Below are positions 24,886-34,263 of a stretch of DNA of 46,645 bases, in pieces. The stretch spans positions 1 through 46,645 of the forward strand of contig JASMLG010000062.1 in the NCBI GenBank assembly GCA_030748805.1, read 5' to 3'. Within the stretch, counting starts at the first letter, position 1. The number at the start of each line of letters is the position of its first letter. The notes beneath the pieces are model-generated. The model ran no database searches. It worked only from the letters and a program-made list of their open reading frames with translations, and was not told where the DNA came from. The DNA is from Phycisphaerales bacterium. Lineage in GTDB: Bacteria; Planctomycetota; Phycisphaerae; Phycisphaerales; SM1A02. The position numbers and the translations under genes were made by a program.

Positions 24886-26553
24886 TTAATCGGGTAAAGG
24901 TGTCATTTCAATATTTTTGCCACGAGCAACCTCAACTCTCCAGTTGAGCGTGAAACTGTTATCTCCAGTCATGTTTGCTGGAATAGTAGAATCCCACCTT
25001 AGCAAACCAAGCGGGCGGTCGGTTTCTAGGTAATAAACATCAGAAGAAAGCGGCAAAGAAAGGTCCTTTATAACTACTTCAATTTCTTCGTTTCTCGAAA
25101 CAGGAATTCGATCCCAAATACGTAAATCAATACTCTCGTCATGTCCGTTTGAAATTTTGATTAAGTAATCATAAATGGTTTGTTTACCGCTCGAAAACAT
25201 TCCTGTTGAAGAGGTAATCTTCTCAAGCAATGCCTTTGATGAAGTAACGATTGGATCTATTCCTAAGTCCAAGGGGAACTTTTCATTTGGTGCAACGGTT
25301 TGGAGGTTCGTTTTGCCAACATAGTCACCTCCGTGAAAAATAGATGCTCTCCCAGGGAGAAGGATGTAATCGCTCTCGTTCGTCACATTGCTTCGGATGA
25401 AAACACTGTCAGTTATCATTGGTACTGCAATTCGGAATAAATCAGCGGTTGTTTCTATTGAAGCAATAGAAGTTGTTTGCCTGTCTTTGGCATTGGATGG
25501 AATAGTTACAGTCCTAGGTAGAACAAAACTTACAGCAGGGCCATCGCCTACTATACTCGCAGCAGCGGAAGCTGCTTCTACAAGACCTTCACTAGAAGCA
25601 TCCAAAAGGTTAAGCGAGGTGCCAAGTTTCATAGAACGACGAACTTGTGGGTTTACAGGTGGAGTCGTTACAGGTACATAAACATCGACAAACCAAGGGT
25701 GTGGCATTGGTGGTGTAGTTGATTGTTGAGGTTGTGCTGTAGAGAGAATAAGTGAAACATCATTCCAGTTTTCCCCTGTCTTTTGTGCAATTTCAGCATC
25801 GTAATCGATAGTAATTTCATTGCCTTTGCTGTTTGCTCTGATGGAATATGCTGGTTGCCAATTCGCGTTTGTTACAAGATATGTTAGTTTTACAGTTACC
25901 GTACATTTGTTTTTTACAGCAATGTCAACAATTGCATCAATTTGATTCCGTTTTTCGTGACCTATATCCCGCTTTCGTTGTTCTAACGTAAGCAGAATCT
26001 TCTTCAAATCCTTGTTTTTTGATTCGTTTTGAATTTGTTTTAGTGTTAACTCGGACATTTGTTCGCCTATAAAAACAAGTTGTTCGTCAAAGTTTTCAAG
26101 ATTAATCGGTGGTGCTTTGTCATTGCTTGCATGCTCAATTAATGTTTTAAGCATGTCAATCTGCAGCCCAATCGCTTTGCCTTCTGAATTAACTTGATCA
26201 ATTAACTCCTCAACTTCTTCAATTTCCTTATCGATTTCAGCAACTAATTCACTGTTATCTTTGGCAATTGGTTTGTTGGAGGTCTCGACACTAAGCAAAG
26301 AAGCGTTGTCGCTAACATGTGCTTGAACTGAATCAAGGTAGGCACTACTTGGTAAGTCACGAAAAAACAAAGCGTGACCTCCTGCTTCAAGATCTAATGA
26401 GGTTGTTCTGGTAATTGAAGCCCTGTTGCGATATAGAGTAACTGCAGATATCGTGGAGTTGGCTTCTGCGGGCTCATAATTTAGAGAGACCTGTGCTTGA
26501 AGTTCTAATGAAAGAATTGCTGTTGTAATCAGTGCCAGTTTGTATCCATTCAT
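24886..26553 (-). CDS. Mucoidy-inhibitor MuiA family protein (DUF4140/DUF4139)
   Basis: 555 aa. Signal peptide MNGYKLALITTAILSLELQAQ. The N-terminal DUF4140 segment is clear (ISAVTLYRNRASITRT, FFRDLPSSAYLDSVQA), followed by a coiled coil (about 85-190), then the DUF4139 beta domain starting ANWQPAYSIRAN and AEIAQKTGENWNDVSLILSTAQP. The C-terminal part holds KISNGHDESIDLRIWDRIPVS and the typical end RPLGLLRWDSTIPA... LNWRVEVARGKNIEMTP. The family is exported and its biochemical role is unknown; the name comes from a mucoidy phenotype. The start is supported by AAGGAG 10 nt upstream. It follows the glutamate dehydrogenase gene by 26 nt and is probably co-transcribed with it. Confidence 0.9.
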   Translation of the reverse strand: MNGYKLALITTAILSLELQAQVSLNYEPAEANSTISAVTLYRNRASITRTTSLDLEAGGHALFFRDLPSSAYLDSVQAHVSDNASLLSVETSNKPIAKDNSELVAEIDKEIEEVEELIDQVNSEGKAIGLQIDMLKTLIEHASNDKAPPINLENFDEQLVFIGEQMSELTLKQIQNESKNKDLKKILLTLEQRKRDIGHEKRNQIDAIVDIAVKNKCTVTVKLTYLVTNANWQPAYSIRANSKGNEITIDYDAEIAQKTGENWNDVSLILSTAQPQQSTTPPMPHPWFVDVYVPVTTPPVNPQVRRSMKLGTSLNLLDASSEGLVEAASAAASIVGDGPAVSFVLPRTVTIPSNAKDRQTTSIASIETTADLFRIAVPMITDSVFIRSNVTNESDYILLPGRASIFHGGDYVGKTNLQTVAPNEKFPLDLGIDPIVTSSKALLEKITSSTGMFSSGKQTIYDYLIKISNGHDESIDLRIWDRIPVSRNEEIEVVIKDLSLPLSSDVYYLETDRPLGLLRWDSTIPANMTGDNSFTLNWRVEVARGKNIEMTPLPD

Positions 26554-26579
26554 TGTTGTACACTCCTTACTTGATTTAT

Positions 26580-29534
26580 TTATACATGCCTGCGACCCAT
26601 AGTGGAGAATATTCCAGCGTCTTGCAATAAAGTAGCAATACGTTCTTTATCAGGTAGTTCAGAGGAACGAATGGTTTTAACCAGTATTGCACGTTCTTCT
26701 TCAAGATCAAGATAACGTAGAGCCAACCCAGCTAAATCTGGATTTTCCATCGTTTCAAGATATTCAAATCCCTCTCGGTAAACAATTCTTGCTGCAAGTG
26801 ATTTTGCCATCATCCATTGTAAATAAGCACTTGGCATCTTATTCCATAATGAGTCACCAACTCTTTCAATCAGAACTTGAGGAAAATGTTCAAGCACAAG
26901 TTTTCGCAATTCGATTTTCTGAGCATTATCCATGTCGTCCCAGTGCGCGATAATTGAATCAGATACACGTGACATTATTCTGCTGATGCGGATACTCATT
27001 TCAGGAAGAGGTGAGTGTGGATGATGTTGGTGAAGTCTCGCAAGCAACTCAGCTTCAGATCTTGCAAGTTTTCGTAGTTTCACAAGTACTTGTTCGACGA
27101 ATGTTTCTTTTATATCCATGAACTCTTGTTCATTTAGGAGCATACAAGCGCCAATCTCAAAACTTGAACAAATTACACCACATTTATTGGCAGAAGAATC
27201 CTTAAGAATGAGAGTCCCAACATTAGATAGTTCTCGTCGTGCGTCAGGAGTTAAAAAGAGATTTGCACCCTCAACAATAACTTTAGCACTTGGCGAACCA
27301 TCTTCTTTCAAGTAATTTTTCCAATTTCCTCCATGAATTGTTGCTGGCCTACCGCCACATGGGATGAAAGCGTCTGACTCAAGTCGATTATGCATGGTGT
27401 TTCTTAGGTGTACACCATCTGGATCTTCTACTGAAACAATTTTCCCGTTTGAGCCAAGTTTTGTTTTATCAAAGTTAGCAATTGGAAGAGATTCACTAAA
27501 TAACCTTAGAAGTTCAGAATGATTCAAGCCATTTGGATCTTCTCCGCATCCTGAGCCATCTGCTATGCCGATAATTTTTACTCGGTTACCGTATTCACGG
27601 TTTAAAATTCGGATACCGTTTCCTGCAACGTCTCCGTCTGGTCCACCAGTAATCTTAATCGTAAAGGTGTCTTCATCTGGGTTTATTCCCACTGCACGTA
27701 GCGCTGTATCTAGGAATACAATAACTCCCTCGCTGGTCACACCGTATTCCTTGTGATTAATTCCAGCGCCTGGTTTTGAACTCATAAGAGCTGTAGGCAT
27801 TGGGTAACCTCGCCGTTTTGCTCGATCAACAACCCAATCGATTAACTTTGGAGATATGTTTTCATCTGGTCCAAGGTAAATTAATTCCTCATGTTTCAGT
27901 CGGTCAACAACTTTTGAACTTGTTGCTTCGTCTGGAGTTATGAGGTCAAGGATTGAGTTAACGAATGCTTTGACACTTCTGCTAACTCTGCCTGTTGGGT
28001 GAACTAGGATTGCAGCTTTTGCTCCGCCCTCAGGTATGTCTTTGTTTTTAAGTTGTTGGGCAAACGCCAAATTGTATGCTTCGTCATATATGCGTTCATG
28101 TTCTCTTGAGAATTGTTCTATACCCTTTGGATGAATCGCTCGAACTCCACCACGGGCAATATCACGAAAACGAACATGAAAACCGTTGAAGTCACGCCCA
28201 TGGACAAAAAACGTACCAAACGGACATTCAGGTCTTTCGTCAGTGACAAGCAATGAAGGGTCTATTCGCATTGAAAGCGCGTAGCGATCTTCAATAAACA
28301 AGTTTGTTCTGCGAACAGAATGTACCGCTTCTAACATTTTTAACAACAGAGTTCTTGCATCTTCAAGATCTACTGCGTTGTTTATTTTTTCAGTTAGGTT
28401 AGCGTATTCGGATTCAAAATCATTATCAGATAGCGGCTTGTCAGGATTGAACCTATTCCTAAATAGTTCTGCAATGCGGTAAGAAATTTCAATGTTCTCT
28501 CGCGAAAGTGTATCGAGACGTGTAGGGTTGAATGCGTATGGATTTCGTTTAACTAGAACTTGATAAGTTAAATCTAAAAGTGCGGTAATTATTTCAGCGC
28601 CTTCAAGACCAACATTTGGATAGTCATAGCCAAGTTTCACTGTTCTTGGATCGAGCCATTTCAGTCGCAGAAGATCTGAACTAACCTCTCTCCAAAGTTC
28701 AGAGTTTTTGTCGATTGGACCTCCGTCTGGTCCTTGAACAACACATCCAACTAAAGTAATCCAACCGTTTTCCCTATCATCGATGCTGTCGAGATATGCA
28801 CGATGAATATTAATTCTTGATTTGCTTAGACGGTTAGCAATCCGTTGAAGCATTGAGCGTCTAGTTGAATTGCTTACAGCAACGATAATTCGACTAAGGG
28901 TAGGATCGCTTTCTTTTTCTAGAGCAACAGTAGTTCCGTCTGTACCCGTTAACCGTTGAACTAATTGCCAATGTTTTACCATTCTTAGTGGGGTAATAGC
29001 CGAGACATAGTCAGAAGAGCACAGAGAAAAATAATCTCTGACTCGATCCGGAGTTAGTTCAGGTAAGTGTTGCTTTGCATAATCAATTGTTAGTTCAATT
29101 TGTTTTTTATGCTGTGGATCATCCATTGAAAATGGTTGGGTTTCTCCAAACTCAAAGGTGTCTAGAACTAGTCCACCATCACTTGCAGTGTGGATTTTTG
29201 CAGCTCGAAGGGTTTGATCCCAAGGTAGTTCTTGCATCAGCTCAGCTAAGACCCCAGGATAGTCAAGCGGTCTCATGAATGTCCACTCTGAACCATCTTC
29301 GGTTCTTAGTGTTAACTCAATAGGTCGTCCTGAAGCTTTAGCTGCAATGATTGCTCTTAAATGAGCAAGTTGGGTTTCTTCAACTGTGTCCTGAAAATAC
29401 ATCAAAGGCATCTGATCTAGGAACCAAGGAACTGTTTCTTCTGCTGTGGTTCGTAAACTGGTTGTGACCTTATCAATTACTGAACTGGGATTATCTGGTT
29501 TACTGCCGATGGGCTGCTTTGATTGGGTTGCCAT
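26580..29534 (-). CDS. Large NAD-dependent glutamate dehydrogenase
   Basis: About 984 aa from ATG 29534; a TTG at 29585 would add 17 residues, but a good promoter lies between the two. It oxidatively deaminates glutamate to 2-oxoglutarate. The catalytic core is visible: GTFFVHGRDFNGFHVRFRD, then KDIPEGGAKAAILVHP (the P-x-GG-x-K active-site lysine), GAGINHKEYGVTSEGV, the Rossmann glycine motif GGPDGDVAGNGIRIL with ADGSGCGEDPNG, and VVEGANLFLTPDARREL. The first about 450 residues are the regulatory/N-terminal region found in high-molecular-weight GDHs, and the last 150 are helical. The length fits the about 115-kDa class rather than the 180-kDa bacterial class (family size is known; assignment is inferred). 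MuiA follows. Confidence 0.92.
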   Translation of the reverse strand: MATQSKQPIGSKPDNPSSVIDKVTTSLRTTAEETVPWFLDQMPLMYFQDTVEETQLAHLRAIIAAKASGRPIELTLRTEDGSEWTFMRPLDYPGVLAELMQELPWDQTLRAAKIHTASDGGLVLDTFEFGETQPFSMDDPQHKKQIELTIDYAKQHLPELTPDRVRDYFSLCSSDYVSAITPLRMVKHWQLVQRLTGTDGTTVALEKESDPTLSRIIVAVSNSTRRSMLQRIANRLSKSRINIHRAYLDSIDDRENGWITLVGCVVQGPDGGPIDKNSELWREVSSDLLRLKWLDPRTVKLGYDYPNVGLEGAEIITALLDLTYQVLVKRNPYAFNPTRLDTLSRENIEISYRIAELFRNRFNPDKPLSDNDFESEYANLTEKINNAVDLEDARTLLLKMLEAVHSVRRTNLFIEDRYALSMRIDPSLLVTDERPECPFGTFFVHGRDFNGFHVRFRDIARGGVRAIHPKGIEQFSREHERIYDEAYNLAFAQQLKNKDIPEGGAKAAILVHPTGRVSRSVKAFVNSILDLITPDEATSSKVVDRLKHEELIYLGPDENISPKLIDWVVDRAKRRGYPMPTALMSSKPGAGINHKEYGVTSEGVIVFLDTALRAVGINPDEDTFTIKITGGPDGDVAGNGIRILNREYGNRVKIIGIADGSGCGEDPNGLNHSELLRLFSESLPIANFDKTKLGSNGKIVSVEDPDGVHLRNTMHNRLESDAFIPCGGRPATIHGGNWKNYLKEDGSPSAKVIVEGANLFLTPDARRELSNVGTLILKDSSANKCGVICSSFEIGACMLLNEQEFMDIKETFVEQVLVKLRKLARSEAELLARLHQHHPHSPLPEMSIRISRIMSRVSDSIIAHWDDMDNAQKIELRKLVLEHFPQVLIERVGDSLWNKMPSAYLQWMMAKSLAARIVYREGFEYLETMENPDLAGLALRYLDLEEERAILVKTIRSSELPDKERIATLLQDAGIFSTMGRRHV

Positions 29535-29540
29535 TTGCGT

Positions 29541-29569
29541 ATTAGACCTGTTTGTCCACTTCAATTCAA
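29541..29569 (-). promoter_or_regulatory. Sigma70-like promoter of the glutamate dehydrogenase
   Basis: On the minus strand TTGAAT (29569-29564), 17-nt spacer, TCTAAT (29546-29541), then 6 nt to ATG 29534. This is the best complete promoter in the window, and it predicts a leaderless transcript starting at the ATG. Confidence 0.6.
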
Positions 29570-29590
29570 GTGTGAATGGGGACAATCACC

Positions 29591-29619
29591 AAATGTGACT
29601 GTCACTTTGAAAGCGGAAA
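29591..29619. repeat. 29-bp repeat, copy 2, with palindromic core GTGACTGTCAC
   Basis: Identical to 6303-6331. It lies between the divergent gdh and ribF genes: 22 nt upstream of the gdh -35 box and about 40 nt upstream of the ribF -10 box. Probable binding site for a shared regulator (inference). Confidence 0.6.
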
Positions 29620-29659
29620 AGCATATTGGGCTGTGGGATGGATGTGGTCATCAATGCTG

Positions 29660-29665
29660 TAGAAT
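29660..29665 (+). promoter_or_regulatory. -10-like box TAGAAT before ribF
   Basis: Ends 9 nt before GTG 29675; the mRNA would have a leader of about two bases or none. Confidence 0.35.
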
Positions 29666-29674
29666 GCCAAAATC

Positions 29675-30580
29675 GTGAAGACAGCAGTTTCAGTAGGTCA
29701 TTTTGATGCAGTACATGTAGGTCACTTAGCGCTGGTTCACAAAGCCAGAGAACTAGTCGGTCAGGATGGATGTGTTGAGATGTGGAGTTTTGATCCTTCG
29801 CCAATGTCGGTTATTAATCCACGTCTTGACTTTGGCCGATTAACAACATTTGATCAAAGAACTAAATTGCTACTTGATGCTGGGGCGGATGATGTAATTA
29901 TGATTAAACCTAATTTGTCACTTTTGTCCCAAACTCCTGAGGGTTTTGTGTCTTCTATTTGTTCAAAATCAAACCCAGATTTTTTTGTTGAAGGAAAAGG
30001 ATTTCGATTTGGAGAAAATCGATCAGGAAACAACGAAATACTACGGCAATTAGGTAAACAATATAACTTTACTTCTATAGAGGTTGGTGAGATTGAAGTA
30101 GAACTCAGTGATGGTGTAATGTGTTGCGCAAGCAGCACATTAGTTAGATCATTAATGTTGGAAGGAAGGGTGGAAGATGCAACAAGGGTGCTGGGGAGAC
30201 CAGTTCAAGTTCAGGGTAACGTTGTAAAGGGTAATCAACGTGGTCAAACCATGGGAATTCCAACTGCTAACCTTGTGGATATAGATCTGATGCTACCCAA
30301 ATCAGGTATTTATGCTGGTACAGCGATTGTTGATGATGAGACCTACATATCTGCAATTAGCATTGGCACAAACCCAACGTTTGGTTCTAATGGTATGGTG
30401 GTTTGTGAAGTACACTTAATTGGTTATGATGGTCCCTTGAATCATTACGGTTGGCGATTGAGTGTTAATATAAACAACAGGATAAGGGATCAACTCAAGT
30501 TTGACTCACAGGAGAAACTTCGAGAAGCAATTCTTAGTGATATAGAAACCTCAGTCAAACTTGTAGAAAGCAATAGATGA
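29675..30580 (+). CDS. ribF: Bifunctional riboflavin kinase / FAD synthetase
   Basis: 301 aa from GTG 29675. Converts riboflavin to FMN and FMN to FAD. The N-terminal adenylyltransferase domain starts with VGHFDAVHVGHLALVHKAR (the G-x-F-D-x-x-H-x-G-H nucleotide-binding motif) and has FVEGKGFRFGENRSGN and ASSTLVRSLMLEGRVEDA. The C-terminal riboflavin kinase domain shows VVKGNQRGQTMGIPTANL (G-x-PTAN), KSGIYAGTA and IGTNPTFG. The length is standard. Its stop overlaps the next start as ATGA. The ribF-nrnA adjacency is common near rbfA/truB in other bacteria. Confidence 0.95.
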   Translation: MKTAVSVGHFDAVHVGHLALVHKARELVGQDGCVEMWSFDPSPMSVINPRLDFGRLTTFDQRTKLLLDAGADDVIMIKPNLSLLSQTPEGFVSSICSKSNPDFFVEGKGFRFGENRSGNNEILRQLGKQYNFTSIEVGEIEVELSDGVMCCASSTLVRSLMLEGRVEDATRVLGRPVQVQGNVVKGNQRGQTMGIPTANLVDIDLMLPKSGIYAGTAIVDDETYISAISIGTNPTFGSNGMVVCEVHLIGYDGPLNHYGWRLSVNINNRIRDQLKFDSQEKLREAILSDIETSVKLVESNR

Positions 30581-31602
30581 CATCACAAACCAGTGTTTAC
30601 GAATCAACAACATGCTATGCGGGAATTGCCAAACGTATAGTAGAAGCAAATCATATAGTTATTACTACTCACAGGAAACCTGATGGTGATGCGATGGGAT
30701 CCGTTATTGGACTTTGCCGTGGATTAAAAAGTATCGGTAAACAAGTCGAAAACATTTTTATTGGTCCGATTGAACATGGTCTAAAACTTTCTGCAGGTGA
30801 TACTCCTATTAGAGTAATTGAAGAGGACGGGCTTCCTTCTGATGATCCAGATCTTGTGATAGTTGTAGATACCGGAGCATGGGCACAACTTGAAAAGCTT
30901 ACTCCTTGGCTTAAAGATAGGAAGGAGATAGTCATTGGGCTAGATCACCACGCTAATGGGGACGATGTTGCAAAGGAACGAATTGTTGACACATCAGCAG
31001 CTGCATGCACACAAATAGTGATGGCACTTTTTGAAGAAATGGGAATTGGTCTTGGGACTGGAAAGGACTCTATCGCAGAAGCTCTTTTCATCGGTCTAGG
31101 AACAGATACCGGTTGGTTTAGATTCTCTAATGCTGATGCTAGATGTTTTTCTGACGCTTCAAAATTATTAGAGTGTGGGATAGATAGATATCAAATTTAC
31201 CGAACCCTTGAAGAAACAGCAAGACCAGCAAGAATGGAGTTGTTGCAAAGGATGCTTGCTAGCATTGAATATGCTGGTCCAGTTGCGCTTATGTCATTGC
31301 GTAGTATCGACTTTGTTGAGACAAATGGCTCAAGTACTGACATAGTTGGCTTAGTCAACACTCCAATGGTGCTTGAAAATATACAAGCATCAATTTTGCT
31401 AACAGATTCTGATCCGAGTGTTACTAAAATAAGTTTTCGTTCTAAGCCAAGTTTGCCAAACAAGCCCTATACACTTATTGATGTCAATCTTCTTGCGGGT
31501 CGTTTTGGTGGGGGTGGACACGTTCATGCTGCAGGGGCACGTGTTTTTTTACCCCTAGAAGAAGTAAAAGCGACTCTAATCGAATTCCTTGGCGAAATAT
31601 GA
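30577..31602 (+). CDS. nrnA: DHH-family phosphoesterase, NrnA-like oligoribonuclease / pAp phosphatase
   Basis: 341 aa. Motifs of the DHH/DHHA1 family: VITTHRKPDGDAMGS (motif I with H...D-x-D), VIVVDTGAW (motif II), VIGLDHHANGDD (the DHH motif), GLGTDTGWFRF (motif IV), and the DHHA1 substrate-binding end GRFGGGGHVHAAGARV. NrnA-type enzymes degrade very short RNAs and dephosphorylate 3'-phosphoadenosine 5'-phosphate with Mn2+. Substrate preference here is inferred from length and gene order. It is translationally coupled to ribF. Confidence 0.9.
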   Translation: MTSQTSVYESTTCYAGIAKRIVEANHIVITTHRKPDGDAMGSVIGLCRGLKSIGKQVENIFIGPIEHGLKLSAGDTPIRVIEEDGLPSDDPDLVIVVDTGAWAQLEKLTPWLKDRKEIVIGLDHHANGDDVAKERIVDTSAAACTQIVMALFEEMGIGLGTGKDSIAEALFIGLGTDTGWFRFSNADARCFSDASKLLECGIDRYQIYRTLEETARPARMELLQRMLASIEYAGPVALMSLRSIDFVETNGSSTDIVGLVNTPMVLENIQASILLTDSDPSVTKISFRSKPSLPNKPYTLIDVNLLAGRFGGGGHVHAAGARVFLPLEEVKATLIEFLGEI

Positions 31603-31649
31603 TTATATTTCAACTTATGTAGCATACAATTAGGGTTCAAGGTAATTGA

Positions 31650-33293
31650 ATGAACAAATTGCATAACATTGCAAATCGTGCCAAGTTTAGGTTGCAACTA
31701 AATTCAAGCCTACATTCCACCGCTAAGTTATTGATATATCTAAGTTGTGTTGTATTAATACTTGCAATTGTAGACCGAATAAGTGTAGCTCCAGTCATTG
31801 TTTGGAACGTTGTATGGATAATTGGTGCAATAATTGGAGTTGGCATTTTTGCTTATCTATGGAACAGAAAATCGCTCTCTCAACTTGAAGCAGCAGCAGA
31901 AATTGATCAACGAATGCATTTGAGGGATCGGATTTCTTCTGCAATCGCTTGTGAACACCAAGAAAACAATCCTTATTATTCTGCATTGAAAGAAGATGCT
32001 ATCTCTGTTGTAGAAAGTAAAAAAGTTCAAGAAAAACTTTCGAGTAGTTTTCCAATTTCTTTTCCAAAAGAGTTAAATGCTGTTATAGCAATCGCATTTG
32101 TGACATTCTTTGTTCTATTATCACCTCAGTGGGGATTCTGGAATGGAAAACAAGATGGAACAGAACACTCTTCTGTAATCGCTTCAAGGGAGAACATTGA
32201 ACAGTCAATAGACACTGTTCTTGAGAAATTAACCGAAGATGAATCATTAAGTTCTTCTCTTGAGGATGAACTTGATGAACTTTCTGCAACATCTGCAGAC
32301 ACAATCAGTGACCCAGAAACATTGCGGCGAGAAGCGCTTCGGAAAATCACTGATTTACAGAAGCGACTTGATGAAATGCTTCAAGAAGATGACCCTCTTA
32401 CTTTTGATGAGATGACTAACAGAATGCAAGCAATAGAGTTGCCAAAAAACTCAAAAACATTACCTCTGGTTGCAGCAATGAAAAATGGAAATTTTGATCA
32501 AGCAAAAAAAGAATTTGAAAAACTTCAAGAGAAAATGGAATCAGAGAAACTGTCTGAAGAAGAACGAGAAGAACTAGCGAAATCACTCGAAGAACTGGCA
32601 AAACAACTTGAGAAACTTGCCTCTGCAAACGAGTCGCTTTCCTCAGCACTTTCTGCTGCTGGAATGAATGGAGAACTTGCAAATAACTCTGAAGCAGCTA
32701 TGAAAGCAATCAAGAACTCTAATCTAAGTGAGGAACAGAAAAAGAAATTACTAGAGTTACTTAAAGCCCAACAGCAAGCGAGCAAAATGTGTAAAAAAAT
32801 GAGTTCTTCTTGTAAGAAATGTTCAGGTGGCAATGGTGATCAAGCAATGGCTAACGAACTTGCAAAATTAGACGCTATGCAAAAGTTTAAGACAAAAGCA
32901 GAACTTGCAAAAAAGGAATGCCAAAATGCTGTAAAAGGGATGTGCAATAGTCCTGGCTATGGGATGAGTGGAACTGGAGGTATTGGACAAGGCAATGGTG
33001 ACAAGAATCGGGTAAAGGAGACGGCTACAAAGGGAGTTCCTGAACGATCACCAGTTCACACAATCGAAGGCACTATTATTGCACGACAATTATTTGAAGG
33101 AGGTCTGTTGACTACTAATGAATCAACTTCGACAGTTAAGGAGACGGTTCTAACTCAACAAAGAAATGCAGAGCAAGCAATTGCAGATGAAGAGATTCCA
33201 AGAAAATATCACGATTTACTTAAACATTATTTTGGACAACTAGAAGAATTGACGGAATCCTCAAATGGCAGCACGACTAAAAGTAGCGATTAG
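31650..33293 (+). CDS. Membrane-anchored coiled-coil protein heading the MoxR cluster (DUF4175-like N-terminus)
   Basis: 547 aa. Two membrane segments near the N-terminus (LLIYLSCVVLILAIVDRI and VWNVVWIIGAIIGVGIFAYLW) and a third near 140-160 (ELNAVIAIAFVTFFVLLSPQWGFW). Between them, AAAEIDQRMHLRDRISSAIAC resembles the DUF4175-type segment. The rest is strongly charged coiled coil (about 170-360). A cysteine cluster follows: C381, C388 and C391 (CKKMSSSCKKC), two more near AKKECQNAVKGMCNSPGYG, then a Gly-rich stretch. Function unknown. Similar proteins sit beside Bat/MoxR genes in planctomycetes (recollection, not checked). TACAAT (31625-31630) and AAGG (31639-31642) precede the start, which probably opens the operon. 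The end overlaps the next gene by 29 nt. Confidence 0.8.
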   Translation: MNKLHNIANRAKFRLQLNSSLHSTAKLLIYLSCVVLILAIVDRISVAPVIVWNVVWIIGAIIGVGIFAYLWNRKSLSQLEAAAEIDQRMHLRDRISSAIACEHQENNPYYSALKEDAISVVESKKVQEKLSSSFPISFPKELNAVIAIAFVTFFVLLSPQWGFWNGKQDGTEHSSVIASRENIEQSIDTVLEKLTEDESLSSSLEDELDELSATSADTISDPETLRREALRKITDLQKRLDEMLQEDDPLTFDEMTNRMQAIELPKNSKTLPLVAAMKNGNFDQAKKEFEKLQEKMESEKLSEEEREELAKSLEELAKQLEKLASANESLSSALSAAGMNGELANNSEAAMKAIKNSNLSEEQKKKLLELLKAQQQASKMCKKMSSSCKKCSGGNGDQAMANELAKLDAMQKFKTKAELAKKECQNAVKGMCNSPGYGMSGTGGIGQGNGDKNRVKETATKGVPERSPVHTIEGTIIARQLFEGGLLTTNESTSTVKETVLTQQRNAEQAIADEEIPRKYHDLLKHYFGQLEELTESSNGSTTKSSD

Positions 33294-34263
33294 TTTCCTC
33301 TGTGTTATTTTTCTAATAAGTTGTGGCTCAAACGAAACTCCAAAAGTAACAGTTTATGTTTCTGCAGATGAACAGATTGCAAGAACAGTTTTCAATTTGT
33401 TTACGGAACGTACTGGCATTGAGGTTTTGTGGGTCGGGGATACTGAGTCCTCTAAGACAACCGCTTTAGTTCAACGTTTGATTAGAGAAAAAACAAACCC
33501 TGTTGCAGATGTGTTTTGGTCATCAGAGATTATTGGTACTATTAATTTAGCAGATGAAGATGTTCTTACTTCATACACTTCAGAAGTAGCAGAAAAATGG
33601 CCAACCAATAACCGCGATGACAAATACAGATGGTTTGGCTTTTCACCAAGAGCTAGAGTAATTGCCTATGATCCCACAAGAACCAAGACAACTGACTTGC
33701 CATCCATGTGGTGGGAGTACGATCAAGCGGCAATGGCAGATCCTAGATTTGGTACTACTGGGACACACCTTGCAGTGATGTCAACATTTCCTGAACAATA
33801 CGACAAGTTTACTAATAAGGTAAAGGGCAATTATTTGCTAGGTGGAAATGCTGCCACTGTCAGAGCAGTGGTGAATGGTTTAGTAGAGTTTGCAATGACT
33901 GATACAGATGATGTTCATGCAGCAAAAGAGAATGGCGCGTCAATTGAAATGTATTACCCAAGACATCATGAAGGAGAGGGCGGTGGAACATTATTGATTC
34001 CAAACACAGTTGCAATTATAAATGGCTGCAATCATCCTGACTTGGCAGGAACGTTTGTGGACTTTATGCTAAGTGATGAGGTTGCAATAGTGCTAGCAAG
34101 GTCTCCTTCACACAATATTCCATTGCAGGGACATCTTGCAAAGCAATTTCCTGAGTTGGTTGTAGAAGATCCTCTTGTAATCGACTTTGCCAAAGCTGCT
34201 GAAATGCATAAGAAAATTATGCCATCAATCATTGATACACTCCTCGGAAGCAATGAAAAGTAA
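33265..34263 (+). CDS. Iron-type ABC transporter solute-binding lipoprotein (FbpA/FutA-like)
   Basis: 332 aa. Lipoprotein signal MAARLKVAISFLCVIFLISC with Cys20. The mature part has the class of extracellular solute-binding fold used for Fe3+: VTVYVSADEQIARTVFNLFTERTGIEV, ALVQRLIREKTNPVADVFWSSE, FSPRARVIAYDP, and near the end VAIINGCNHPDLAGTFVDFMLSDE. Tyrosines that bind iron in FbpA are not clearly placed, so Fe3+ is an inference and another anion or metal complex is possible. It overlaps the upstream gene by 29 nt and the permease gene by 11 nt, so the three are one transcription unit. No ATP-binding subunit is encoded nearby. Confidence 0.85.
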   Translation: MAARLKVAISFLCVIFLISCGSNETPKVTVYVSADEQIARTVFNLFTERTGIEVLWVGDTESSKTTALVQRLIREKTNPVADVFWSSEIIGTINLADEDVLTSYTSEVAEKWPTNNRDDKYRWFGFSPRARVIAYDPTRTKTTDLPSMWWEYDQAAMADPRFGTTGTHLAVMSTFPEQYDKFTNKVKGNYLLGGNAATVRAVVNGLVEFAMTDTDDVHAAKENGASIEMYYPRHHEGEGGGTLLIPNTVAIINGCNHPDLAGTFVDFMLSDEVAIVLARSPSHNIPLQGHLAKQFPELVVEDPLVIDFAKAAEMHKKIMPSIIDTLLGSNEK

